Below are positions 1 to 8,110 of a stretch of DNA of 64,000 bases, piece by piece; the stretch's first letter is position 1; each line of letters opens with the position of its first letter. The notes under the pieces are model-generated. The model was not told the origin of the DNA. It did no database searches and saw only the letters and a list, made by a program, of their open reading frames with translations. A program made the position numbers and the translations under genes. The stretch comes from Eleftheria terrae (GTDB lineage Bacteria; Pseudomonadota; Gammaproteobacteria; Burkholderiales; Burkholderiaceae_C). The stretch covers positions 248,001 to 312,000 of the forward strand of contig NZ_CP106952.1 of the NCBI RefSeq assembly GCF_030419005.1. Direction: 5' to 3'.

Positions 1-817
1 CGCAGCAGGCTGCAAGCCAGCTGAGGTCACTGGCAAGCCGGCACGGGCATCGGTGCGCGCCCGATCCGATGGACGGCCCGGGCCCCGGGGTCGCCGGACT
101 GTGGCGCCGCCGGGCCGCGCTTAATGGCCGCTCGCAACTCAGCCCCCAACCGCCGATCCCGACGGGTGATGCTCGGCAGGCGTCGATACCTTCCTGGCCA
201 GGCCGCCAGAAGCGACGCCGTCGATGGACGGCCTGTGGGCCGGTGCGCTTGCCATGGCCTGACGCGGTGGCACTGCCGACGTGACCGACCACAGCCCTTG
301 GAGGAGTTTCACATGAGAAGCAACATCGCGTCGCTCGCGCGGCCGTGCCCGGCACCCGGCGCATCGCGCACGCGGTGGGCCCCGCTGCGCCGGGCCGTTG
401 TCGCCGCCGCGCGCCATCGGGCCTGACGCCCGCATCGCGCGATGCGGGCGGGCGCGTCACCGATGGCCAGGCTCCGGTGATCGCACCCTGCGATCGGCCT
501 CTCGGGAACTCTCGGGGACGCTCGGCCACTGGGACTCCCGATTGCCGGGCACTACGGACAAGCTGGCATTTTCCCGCTCGGTGCGCGGCATGTGCCGGGG
601 CCATCCGGATGATCGGCGCCTGGCCGCGGCGGGCGGGCGGCGGACAGACCGAGTCGCTCCCTGGCTTGCTGTTCCGCCTCCTCCCCACACCGGCCGGCGC
701 TTCGCCAGCAAGCAGGGCCATCCGGCGCCATGAGTGCCTTCGATGCCCGACCGCCAGTGCCCGCACCAGCGCCGGGTGCGGGCGCCTCTTGCGCGTCTTG
801 TGGGATAGGAGACCGGG
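1..817. other. Left-edge region without a convincing gene
   Basis: Open frames exist on both strands, but they overlap one another and look like by-products of high GC; none carries a recognisable domain. The only start with a good ribosome binding site is the very short frame at 313, listed separately. The last part (about 735-817) leads into the receiver-protein gene and contains its ribosome binding site. The stretch may be intergenic or a decayed gene. Confidence 0.5.
313..426 (+). CDS. Possible very small ORF (37 aa), unknown
   Basis: The ATG at 313 follows a strong Shine-Dalgarno run (GGAGGAG, about 300-306) at good spacing and opens a 37-residue frame ending TGA at 426. The peptide is rich in Ala and Arg, has no clear hydrophobic segment and matches no family I recognise. 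It could be a real small protein, a leader peptide, or the remains of a frameshifted gene whose start signal survives. The start signal is the only evidence. Confidence 0.2.
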   Translation: MRSNIASLARPCPAPGASRTRWAPLRRAVVAAARHRA

Positions 818-2110
818 ATGGAATTCTCCGAGCTGTTCACTCAAAGTGCCCGGGAGGTCCTGCCGCTGGCGCGCGCCAAAGGCCTGGTCTCGTACTTCGA
901 CTATCGCGGCCCGTATGTCGAGATGCCAGGCGGCGACGCTGGCACCCGTGCCGGCATCCATCGCATCCTGCTTGGCATGACGGACTGCCTCGAGGCTGGC
1001 TTCGTCATGTTCAGCGCGGAGGTCGAGCCGCCCATCGCTGGCGTGAGCGAGGTCGTCATCCATGCCGCCGGAACGGGTGTCAAGGCCACGGCCGAAGCAG
1101 TCGCACAGGTCCTGCAGCGCCTGCAGCTGCACCCGCTGCCGACGCCCGGCGACCGCACCTCGCGGGCCACCGGCAGCTGTCCCGCCAGCGCGGGTACGGT
1201 GGAGTTCGTGGACGCCGGGCACGAAGGCCAGGTGATCACGCTCAGAACCCGCTTTGCGGCCATTGAAGTTCCCGGCGCCGAACCGCTGCCGGACGCGGCC
1301 GGCGCGCTCGCGTGGCTGGTGAGCCCGGTGCCCGGCAGCATGGATTCGGTCGGACGGCGCCTGCACCGCCTGGGCTGGCGCATGCAGTCGTTTCGCTCGC
1401 TGCAGGAGGCGCGCGCGCTGGTTCATGCGCCAGAAGATGGTGGGCAGCGCCTTCCGATGCTGTTGCTGGTGTCGGAGTTCAGCGAACTCGACCTGGCGCA
1501 CATGGAGCCGATGGCCGCGGCCGTGCCTTCGATGTGGACCGTGCTGGCCGTGCTGGCCGGTTCGCCCACGGTGCAGGCCCGTGGAGCGACGCCGGTGGAC
1601 ATCCGTCTGCTGCCGCTGAGCCCGCAGGAACTCGAACGCTTCACCGCGCACGTCGACCGGCGCACATCGACCACCGAGTCCCGCGAGACCTCGCCCAGCC
1701 CGTTGTACACGCCGTACAGCGGACTGGTGCTGGTGGTGGACGACAGCATGGTCAACCAGCTGGTGGCCCGTGGCCAGCTGGAGGCCCTGGGCTACGAGGT
1801 GGCGGTGGTCTCCAATGGAGCCGATGCCCTTGCCTTTTGCAGCCAGCAGCCGCCAGACATGATCCTGATGGACATCGACATGCCGGTGATGGGTGGACTG
1901 GAAGCCACCGAACGGCTGCGCGCCAGCCAGGAGATCGGTACCCTGCCGCCCTTTCCCATCGTCGCTGCGACGGCCGACGACAGCCAGCTGCGCCGGCACG
2001 ATTGCCTGACCGTCGGCATGGACGGCTGCCTGGCCAAGCCGATCGACCTGTTCGCGTTGGCCGACGAGATCCACCGTGTTCTGCCGACCCGGCCGATGGG
2101 GCCCGGATAG
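818..2110 (+). CDS. Receiver-domain protein with degenerate histidine-kinase ATPase region
   Basis: 430 aa, probably cytoplasmic. The C-terminal 125 residues are a full response-regulator receiver: acidic pair D308/D309 (VVDDS), phosphoacceptor D352 in an MDIDMP motif, K407 in LAKP. The first 145 residues read like an HATPase_c domain that has lost its catalytic boxes: an ARAKGL start as in kinase dimerisation/ATPase joints, a GD-T-R-IHRILLGM stretch where the N-box should lie but without its Asn, and HAAGTGV in place of the DxGxGI box. Residues about 175-285 may be a receiver-like domain lacking a phosphorylation site. No H-box is visible, so it cannot act as a normal kinase; a phosphate-accepting signalling or scaffold role is inferred. 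Start supported by AGGAG upstream. No partner kinase lies nearby. Confidence 0.75.
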   Translation: MEFSELFTQSAREVLPLARAKGLVSYFDYRGPYVEMPGGDAGTRAGIHRILLGMTDCLEAGFVMFSAEVEPPIAGVSEVVIHAAGTGVKATAEAVAQVLQRLQLHPLPTPGDRTSRATGSCPASAGTVEFVDAGHEGQVITLRTRFAAIEVPGAEPLPDAAGALAWLVSPVPGSMDSVGRRLHRLGWRMQSFRSLQEARALVHAPEDGGQRLPMLLLVSEFSELDLAHMEPMAAAVPSMWTVLAVLAGSPTVQARGATPVDIRLLPLSPQELERFTAHVDRRTSTTESRETSPSPLYTPYSGLVLVVDDSMVNQLVARGQLEALGYEVAVVSNGADALAFCSQQPPDMILMDIDMPVMGGLEATERLRASQEIGTLPPFPIVAATADDSQLRRHDCLTVGMDGCLAKPIDLFALADEIHRVLPTRPMGPG

Positions 2111-2112
2111 CA

Positions 2113-2156
2113 CTGCGCCCGGGCGGATGCTGCCGCTGGCAAGGTGCCGGGCGCAG
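2113..2156 (+). terminator. Candidate terminator hairpin after the receiver gene
   Basis: A perfect 10-bp inverted repeat (CTGCGCCCGG at 2113-2122, CCGGGCGCAG at 2147-2156) with a 24-nt loop begins 2 nt after the stop codon at 2110. There is no T-run, so rho-independent activity is uncertain. Confidence 0.35.
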
Positions 2157-2336
2157 GAGCCGTGCTGCGGTCGCGGATGCCACCCGATCGGGTCGATGCT
2201 GGGCAGGGCCGCATGCGGTGGTGGCGGCCTGCCTTGCGCCTCGCGCCCGTGAGCGACGGCGGCGCTTGCCGCCCTGCCCTGGGGGGACCCGGCTGTTCAG
2301 CTGGCAGCGGGGGATCTGCCCTGCCGTGCGCGGACC

Positions 2337-2810
2337 CTAGCGGTCGCCGGTGCCGGCGAGGTCGTAGCGATCGCGTAGCGCGTCGACGACCGACCTGAAC
2401 TCGGCGTCGCAATCGTCGGCCTGCAAGGTGCCACACTCGAACCCTTCGAGGTCCCAGTTGCGGCCCGCGGCGTCACGCGCATGCGGCTGCGGCAGCGCCA
2501 CGCGCAGGGTTGCGAAACCCTGCTGCAAGGCTTCCCGGATGCGGGGGACGGTCCGGAGGCGGTCCTCCACCACGTCGGCCAGCAGCTCGGAGGGCAGCGC
2601 CTCCTTGGGCGTCGACGGCGAATCGGCGTCGTGGCCCTCGTACCCGCGTTGCCAGGCGTCGTGCTTGCGCGACCATTCGCGCAAGGTCTCACCGGTGGCG
2701 CCCGGCATGTTCTCGCGTTGCAGGAAGGGGTTGGCCCGCCAGCTGTGGTCGGCCTGGGCCGCGCGCGCGCCGTCGCGCTCCAGGTTCGATTCGTCAAAAG
2801 GTGGCTTCAT
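2337..2810 (-). CDS. Hypothetical protein with RMF/CrpP-like segment (157 aa)
   Basis: Small soluble protein, no signal peptide. The N-terminal third has NPF..EN.PG.TGE...W..KHDAWQRGYEGHD, a spacing of Asn-Pro, Trp and Gly-Tyr/His residues that resembles ribosome modulation factor/CrpP proteins and recurs in the next upstream gene. The remaining 100 residues are acidic with no domain I recognise. The ATG at 2810 is preceded by AAGGAGA at good spacing. It lies 30 bp downstream of its paralogue on the same strand, so they are probably co-transcribed. Function unknown; a stress or ribosome-associated role is a guess from the motif. Confidence 0.6.
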   Translation of the reverse strand: MKPPFDESNLERDGARAAQADHSWRANPFLQRENMPGATGETLREWSRKHDAWQRGYEGHDADSPSTPKEALPSELLADVVEDRLRTVPRIREALQQGFATLRVALPQPHARDAAGRNWDLEGFECGTLQADDCDAEFRSVVDALRDRYDLAGTGDR

Positions 2811-2840
2811 CGCATCTCCTTGTCGCCGAGCCGGGCCGGC

Positions 2841-3101
2841 CTAGTCCTGCTCGTCGGGCTGTTCACCCGGGGGGGTTTCATGGCGGTCCTGCGAAGTGGA
2901 CTGCACGCTGTGCCCGGCCTGCCAGGCGTCATGCCGCTGCCGCCAGGTCTTCGGTGACTCGCCGGTGGTGCCGGGGGTGTTCTGCGGTTGGTCCATCGGG
3001 TTCGCGTTCGACGGATCGCCCCGTGCAGCGGCCTTGGCACCCTGCCGGGCGAGTTCGGCCCGCTCGCGGTCCGGCAGCGGTGGAGGGGGTTTCGGGTGCA
3101 T
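2841..3101 (-). CDS. Small hypothetical protein, paralogue of its neighbour (86 aa)
   Basis: Very hydrophilic, Pro/Gln/Asp-rich protein. Residues about 15-65 contain ARQGAKAAARG...NP...NTPGTTGE...W.QRHDAWQAGH. The G-x2-A-A-x2-G, Asn-Pro and W-x-x-G elements follow the general layout of RMF/CrpP proteins. The NP...PGxTGE...HDAW block is shared with the gene at 2337-2810, so the two are tandem paralogues. I chose the ATG at 3101 (MHPKPPPP), which has a GGAG about 11 nt upstream; the frame is open to 3188. Function unknown. Confidence 0.55.
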   Translation of the reverse strand: MHPKPPPPLPDRERAELARQGAKAAARGDPSNANPMDQPQNTPGTTGESPKTWRQRHDAWQAGHSVQSTSQDRHETPPGEQPDEQD

Positions 3102-3357
3102 GAGATCAGTCACTCCATACGTCTTGTCGACCAAGCGATGGCCTCGCGGGCGGCACCTTGCGGGTGGCAGGAGCGCCGGCCGCGGCAAGGCGAATGCAAG
3201 GCCGTCGGCCCGGTGGGTCGGCCCGGGGCGTGCAGGAGGTGGAGGCGGGCAGGCGGATGTCGCTGCGCCGTCACCGCCGGGAGCACCTGCATCGGGGCAG
3301 GCCGCCGAAGCACGCGCCCCTGGCGAAGGGCCAACCCCGGCGCCAGCTGAAGCAGTC

Positions 3358-3567
3358 TCAGGCCACGCGGATGTTCGAGGCCTGCGGCCCCTTCACACCT
3401 TGGGTGACCTCGAATTCGACACGCTGCGCCTCCGCCAGGGTCTTCTGCCCCGTGCCCTTGATCTCGCTGATGTGCGCGAACAGGTCCTTGCCACCGTTGT
3501 CAGGCGCGATGAAGCCGAAGCCTTTGCCTGCATCGAACCATTTCACGATGCCGGTCTGAGTCGTCAT
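3358..3567 (-). CDS. cspA: CspA-family cold-shock protein
   Basis: 69-residue single cold-shock domain, the standard length. Starts [19 protein letters not shown]1 is KGFGFI and RNP2 is DLFAHIS, with Leu and Ala where many family members have Val. The family binds single-stranded RNA/DNA and melts RNA secondary structure as a chaperone. The ATG at 3567 has GAGGAGA just upstream; a longer frame to 3603 lacks a better signal. The upstream region is a long, relatively AT-rich leader, typical of cold-shock genes. Identity as a Csp is secure; the paralogue letter is not. Confidence 0.93.
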   Translation of the reverse strand: MTTQTGIVKWFDAGKGFGFIAPDNGGKDLFAHISEIKGTGQKTLAEAQRVEFEVTQGVKGPQASNIRVA

Positions 3568-4009
3568 AGTCGGTCTCCTCGTTGGAGTGCCGCCCAGCAC
3601 CATGCCGCGCGGCTGAGAGGCGCCAAGCGATCCATCACGGGGATTCGACCAAGACCCGCCGCGGGCGCAACGGGGAAGGGAAGAAGACCTTCGGAACGAC
3701 AGGCTTCGCGTGTCTGCTGTTTTTCAGGATACACACATTGCCAGTGCCGGTCGCGTGTACTTTGCGAAGAGGGAATTGTGCGCACCCTTGCGGGTCGCGT
3801 CCTTGAAGCCAGACACAGCTGCGGCAGCAGGCCGGCCACCGGCTGGAGGCGGCCGGCGGCCACGAGGCCCGGGCTCGTCTGGAGGGCGCGGACAGGCCGG
3901 GCTGCCTTGTTCCCGCATGGCCCCCGCGGGACGACTCCCGGCACGCCGCGCTGTACGTGCGGGACTGCACCGCGCGCGCCCCATAGCGGCAGCACGGGAA
4001 CGTCGCTGC
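3568..4009. other. Non-coding region: cspA leader and 3' side of the MFS gene
   Basis: No credible gene in 442 bp. The stretch 3700-3780 is markedly less GC-rich than its surroundings (it includes a T5 run and GGATACACACATT) and is the likely cspA promoter and 5' leader on the minus strand. I could not fix -35/-10 boxes by eye. Confidence 0.5.
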
Positions 4010-5461
4010 TCAGGCCTGCCGGCGCGCCAGACGCCGCACCACCTTCCGGCTCGCCACGGCAAGTGCCAGCGCCACCACGATGGCGAGCCCCCCGACGGCA
4101 AAGGTCGCCCGCATGCCGGTGGCCAGTGCAGCTGCATCCGCGCTTCGGAGGTCGGCCGCGCCCGCTGCCCCGGCGAACACCGCGCCCATCGCCGATGCAC
4201 CGGTGATCAGTCCCAGGTTGCGCGAGAGGTTGAGCATCCCGGAGAGGACACCCCGCTGTGCCGGTGGCACGTCGGCCATCACCCCGGTGTTGTTGGCGGC
4301 CTGGAACAGGGCATAGCAGGCGGTGGTGAGCGCGACCGGAGCCAGGTAGCCCGCCACGCCGAGCGCCAGCGGCGCCACGCAGAGGGCCGAACAACCCAGC
4401 GCCATGCCGCCCAGGGCGCCGATGCTCACGCGTGGCGCGCCGAGCCGGTCCACCATGCGCCCCGCCGGCACCCCCATCAGCGCGGCCACCATCGGGCCGA
4501 TGGACATGACGATGCCGACCTCGGCGGCCCCCAGGCCCAGCGCACCGGCGAGATAGAACGGGCCGACCACCAGGGTCGCCATCATCACGGTGGCCACCAG
4601 CGCGCTCATCGCGAGGCTGGCGCCCAGCACCGGCTCGCGCAGCCGCGGCAGGGGCACCAAGGGCGACGCCGCCCTGCTCTCCACCAGCACGAAGAGCCCC
4701 AGGCCTAGCACCGCGGCGCCCAACAGCGCCAGGTTGAGCAGGCCGGCATGGCCTCGTCCCAGGGTCATGGCCAGTGCGTAGGCCGCCAGTGTCAGCGCGA
4801 GCAGCAGCGTGCCGGGCAGGTCGAGCCGCGCCCCGCCGGCGGCCGGCGCCGGGTGGCCAGCCGGCAGGCAGCGGCGCGCCAGCAGCCAGGCGACGAGGCC
4901 GAGCGGAAGGTTGATGAAGAAGATGGCCTGCCAGCCCACCGCGGCAATCAGCACCCCGCCCAGCGAAGGCCCGAGCGCCGTGCCGATGGCCGACATCGTG
5001 CCGAGCAGCCCGATGGCGCTGCCGGTCCTGGCTTTCGGAACCGTCTCGCCGACGAAGGCGAGGGTGAGGGCCATCATGATGGCCGCCCCCAGCCCCTGCA
5101 CCGCGCGGGCCGCGACCAGCAGCCACAGCGTCGGTGCCAGGCCGCAAGCGATGGACGCGGCCGTGAACAGGAGCACCCCGGCCATCAGCAGGCGCCGGCG
5201 CCCGGTGAGGTCGCCGAGCCGCCCGACGCTGACGATCAGCGTGGTGTTGGCCAGCAGGTAGGCCAGGACGATCCATTGCGCTTGCTGGAAGGGGGCATCG
5301 AAGGCCTTGGCCAGGGTCGGCAGGGCGACGTTGGCAATGCTGGTTCCCAGCGAGGGCAGCAGCATGCACAGCGAAAGACCGGCCAGCGCAAAGCGGACGG
5401 AGCGCGCTCCGTGTGCAGGCGCTGCCGCCGCTTCATCTTCTGTTCTTGAGGTTCTCAACAT
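4010..5461 (-). CDS. MFS drug-efflux transporter, DHA2-like
   Basis: 483 aa, inner-membrane, predicted 14 membrane spans. Motif A between TM2 and TM3 reads GRLGDLTGRRR; TM5 has a motif-C-like GPSLGGVL; the first span contains the SIANVALPTLAKAF signature common in DHA2 (EmrB/QacA-type) proton-coupled exporters. Substrate cannot be told from sequence. It is divergently transcribed from a LysR regulator with 139 bp between, so local control by that regulator is likely. The ATG at 5461 was kept because the first 25 residues form a plausible cytoplasmic tail. Confidence 0.88.
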   Translation of the reverse strand: MLRTSRTEDEAAAAPAHGARSVRFALAGLSLCMLLPSLGTSIANVALPTLAKAFDAPFQQAQWIVLAYLLANTTLIVSVGRLGDLTGRRRLLMAGVLLFTAASIACGLAPTLWLLVAARAVQGLGAAIMMALTLAFVGETVPKARTGSAIGLLGTMSAIGTALGPSLGGVLIAAVGWQAIFFINLPLGLVAWLLARRCLPAGHPAPAAGGARLDLPGTLLLALTLAAYALAMTLGRGHAGLLNLALLGAAVLGLGLFVLVESRAASPLVPLPRLREPVLGASLAMSALVATVMMATLVVGPFYLAGALGLGAAEVGIVMSIGPMVAALMGVPAGRMVDRLGAPRVSIGALGGMALGCSALCVAPLALGVAGYLAPVALTTACYALFQAANNTGVMADVPPAQRGVLSGMLNLSRNLGLITGASAMGAVFAGAAGAADLRSADAAALATGMRATFAVGGLAIVVALALAVASRKVVRRLARRQA

Positions 5462-5530
5462 GAATTCGACCTGTCGGCGACTCCGAAGGTGGAGCCGTCT
5501 GGACGATAGTTCTTTGCCCGGAATGGCGGA

Positions 5531-5562
5531 AGACGCATCATCTGCACTTCATTCGTGCGTCT
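5531..5562. promoter_or_regulatory. Candidate LysR-regulator operator
   Basis: Inverted repeat AGACGCA (5531-5537) / TGCGTCT (5556-5562), 18-nt spacer, in the divergent region between the MFS exporter and the LysR-type gene, 38 bp upstream of the latter's ATG. The position suits autoregulation; the arm spacing is wider than the usual T-N11-A box, so this is tentative. Confidence 0.3.
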
Positions 5563-5600
5563 GACGCCCTATCACCTTCACTTTTTCGCAGACCGTTGCA

Positions 5601-6491
5601 ATGTCGAGACCCGATTTCAACCTGCTGGTGACGCTCGATGCCTTGCTGGCCGAAGGCAGCGTGGCGGGAGCTGCCCGCCGCTTGCGGCTCAGCCCTTCGG
5701 CGATGAGCCGCGCGCTGGCGCGCCTGCGCGAGACCACCGGCGACCCGCTGCTGGTGCGGGCCGGGCGCGGGCTGGTTCCTTCACCGCGGGCGCTCGAACT
5801 GCGGGAGCGCGTCAGCCAGCTCGTGCAGGACGCCGAAGCCGCCCTGCGGCCGGCCACCAGGCTTGACCTGAAGAAGCTGGTGCGCACCTTCAGCCTGCGC
5901 AGCAGCGAGGGCTTCGTGGAGAACTTCGGGCCTGCCCTGCTGGCCCGCATCACCGAGAAAGCGCCGGGCGTGCGGCTGCGCTTCGTGCCGAAGCCGGACA
6001 AGGACAGCACGCCGCTGCGCGACGGCTCGCTCGACCTGGAGACCGGGGTGGTGGGCAAGGCCACCGGGCCGGAGCTGCGGGCGCAGGCCTTGTTCCGCGA
6101 CCGCATGGTGGGCGTCGTGCGAATGGGCCACCCGCTGTGCCAGGGCGAGACGACCCCTTCGCGCTATGCCGCGGGCCAGCACGTCCTGGTCTCGCGGCAA
6201 GGTGCGGAGAAGGGGCCTGTCGACGAGGCGCTGCTGGCCTTGCAGCTGGAGCGGCGCATCGTCGCGATCGTCGGTGGCTTTTCGGCCGCGCTGGCACTGG
6301 CACGCGATTCGGACCTCATCGCGACGGTGCCCGAGCGGCACACCGGCCGGCTGCGGGCCGGCATGCACAGCTTCTCCCTGCCGGTGCCCCAGCCGGAGTT
6401 CACCGTCTCGCTGCTCTGGCACCCTCGCATGGACGCCGACCCGGCGCACCGCTGGCTGCGCGCTTGCGTGCGGGAGGCGTGCGCGCAGTGA
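5601..6491 (+). CDS. LysR-family transcriptional regulator
   Basis: 296 aa, normal family length. Residues 3-62 are the winged helix-turn-helix (FNLLVTLDALLAEGSVAGAA then LSPSAMSRALARLRE), followed by a substrate-binding-like effector domain from about 90. The FDLNLL-type N-terminus and SPSAMSRAL recognition helix resemble the NodD/LeuO-like branch. It is divergent from the MFS exporter, so it probably controls that gene in response to an exporter substrate; the effector is unknown. Confidence 0.92.
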   Translation: MSRPDFNLLVTLDALLAEGSVAGAARRLRLSPSAMSRALARLRETTGDPLLVRAGRGLVPSPRALELRERVSQLVQDAEAALRPATRLDLKKLVRTFSLRSSEGFVENFGPALLARITEKAPGVRLRFVPKPDKDSTPLRDGSLDLETGVVGKATGPELRAQALFRDRMVGVVRMGHPLCQGETTPSRYAAGQHVLVSRQGAEKGPVDEALLALQLERRIVAIVGGFSAALALARDSDLIATVPERHTGRLRAGMHSFSLPVPQPEFTVSLLWHPRMDADPAHRWLRACVREACAQ

Positions 6492-6651
6492 AGCGACCTG
6501 GCTGCCTGACGACAAGGCCGGCCCCCGCCCCCATCGGAGGACACCGGCGATGCTGGCAGGCGGCGAACGGTCGGCGCCGGCGGTGCTCTGCCGGAAGGCC
6601 GGGCCTGCAGCCGCTGCCCCCCTGGATTTTTGAAGCGCAAGGAGGTGAGGG

Positions 6652-7206
6652 ATGGACCGTGCGTCCACATCGATCACGCTGGAACTGGACTCGCTGCGGG
6701 CCCTGGGAAGCTGGGCGGCCGACTGCGCAGAGCGGGCGCTGCCGGTCTACGAGAGGCAGGTGCCTGCAGATGCCCGGCCCCGTGCCGCCATTGAGGGCCT
6801 GCGGGCGTTTGCCTCCGGCGGCAAGCGCACGGCCCGGCTGCGCTCCCTCGCCTGGGCGGCGTATGCCGCCGCCGGCGAGGCCGGTGACCCGGCTGCTGCG
6901 GCAGCCGCCCGCGCCGCCAGCCTGGCGGCGGCCGTCGCCTACACCCATCCCCTGGCCACTGCCCACCAGACCAAGCACCTACTCTGCCCGCCCGCCTATG
7001 CCGCGCTGGCGTGGGAACTGGCCCAGGCTGGCGATCCCGAGATCGGCCATGCCGAGATCCGGTGGGCGATCGAGCGCTCGACGCCAGAAGTACAAGGCAT
7101 CCTGCGGCAGCTGCCGGCCCGTCTAGCGGGCAAGGGCCGGTTGGATGTGCTCCTCTACGAGCTGGATGGGGGGGTTCGCAGCCGCATCTTCCCGCAAGGC
7201 GCATGA
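6652..7206 (+). CDS. Imm-5-like putative immunity protein
   Basis: 184 aa, all-helical and Ala-rich, cytoplasmic. The order of features (LGSWAADCAERALPVYE near the start, a central GGKRTAR helix, long Ala-rich helices, HPLATAHQTKHLLCP near residue 105, then an AIRWAIER-type helix) fits the Imm-5-like family annotated as putative immunity proteins of polymorphic toxins. No toxin or secretion gene is adjacent, so it would be an orphan. An excellent ribosome binding site (AAGGAGGTG, 6639-6647) fixes the ATG. Biochemical role unproven for the family. Confidence 0.65.
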   Translation: MDRASTSITLELDSLRALGSWAADCAERALPVYERQVPADARPRAAIEGLRAFASGGKRTARLRSLAWAAYAAAGEAGDPAAAAAARAASLAAAVAYTHPLATAHQTKHLLCPPAYAALAWELAQAGDPEIGHAEIRWAIERSTPEVQGILRQLPARLAGKGRLDVLLYELDGGVRSRIFPQGA

Positions 7207-7504
7207 CGTGCCGACCGCTCTGGCACTCTCGCTTGAGAGTGCGATGCGGTCGAGCGCCGGCTCCACGGCCTTCGGGACGGACCGCGCATGTTGTCGATGC
7301 CTTGACACGCCGAATGTCCTGTTGCCGGATTCATCCGGCTTGACGGTGATCGCCGGCAAGTGCGCTCGTCCTGGCAGCCCGCAGGGGTCGATGTCGACGG
7401 CATCGCCTGGCATGGCAGGGGGCGCTTGCCGGGCCGCGACACGCCGCCGCGTCGAAGCTCGCGGGGCGAATATCATCGACCTCGTGGCCCCATGGAAGCA
7501 AGGC
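7207..7504. other. Intergenic region with a short hairpin
   Basis: Just under 300 bp without a supported gene. The frame of the next gene is open back through it, but without family-like sequence. A perfect short hairpin lies at 7324-7339 (GCCGGAT, loop TC, ATCCGGC), too far from the upstream stop and without a T-run to be called a terminator firmly. Confidence 0.4.
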
Positions 7505-8038
7505 ATGAAGGAGCTTGTCGGGCGCGCCGCCCCGGTCCTCTATCTCGACTTCGACGGCGTGCTGCATCACGAGAACGTCCGCTGGCACCCCCGCCGAGGG
7601 GCGTACATCGATGCACCGCGGGAGTATCGGTTGTTCCAGCATGCCGAACTGCTGGAACACCTGCTCCAGCCCTATCCTCACATCCGCATCGTCCTCAGCA
7701 CCAGCTGGGTGCGTGTGTACAGCTACTCGCGCGCAAGGCAACGACTGCCCGAGGCGCTGCGGGCGCGCGTCGTCGGCGCCACCTTCCATAGCGAGATGGA
7801 CCTTTGCCTCTTCGATGCCATGCCACGGGGCGTGCAGGTGCTCAGAGATGTCCAGCGACGGGAACCATCGTCATGGCTCGCGCTTGACGACGACGGTGAA
7901 GGCTGGTCGCCTCACTGTCTGGACCGGCTGGTGCTGACGCACGAAGAGCTGGGCATCAGCGCTGCCGATGTCACCGCTGAAATCCGGCGCAAGCTCGGCG
8001 TCCTGGCGGGCCCTGGGTGCCGGCTTCCGCCCGCGTAG
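7505..8038 (+). CDS. HAD-superfamily phosphatase-like protein
   Basis: 177 aa. HAD motif I is VLYLDFDGVLH (first Asp is the expected nucleophile); motif II is LSTSW, with the Ser/Thr after a hydrophobic strand; ALDDDGEGW near residue 125 is a motif-IV-like acidic pair. The LDFDGVLH and STSWR/V layout is typical of the HAD domain found in bacterial Swiss-army-knife RNA-repair proteins and stand-alone relatives. Substrate unknown. ATG at 7505 has GGAAG 6 nt upstream; a GTG at 7484 is an alternative. No operon partner. Confidence 0.75.
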   Translation: MKELVGRAAPVLYLDFDGVLHHENVRWHPRRGAYIDAPREYRLFQHAELLEHLLQPYPHIRIVLSTSWVRVYSYSRARQRLPEALRARVVGATFHSEMDLCLFDAMPRGVQVLRDVQRREPSSWLALDDDGEGWSPHCLDRLVLTHEELGISAADVTAEIRRKLGVLAGPGCRLPPA

Positions 8039-8110
8039 CACGCGGCCACGCACCCAGACACCCACCGTGATCCTCTGACGCCGCCTCGCGCCCCGGCGTC
8101 GGACCGCCCC

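Noticed and set aside
7145..7504. N-terminal extension of the HAD-like protein
   Set aside because: The frame is open but its sequence overlaps the end of the Imm-5-like gene and shows no family features; motif I begins shortly after the ATG at 7505.
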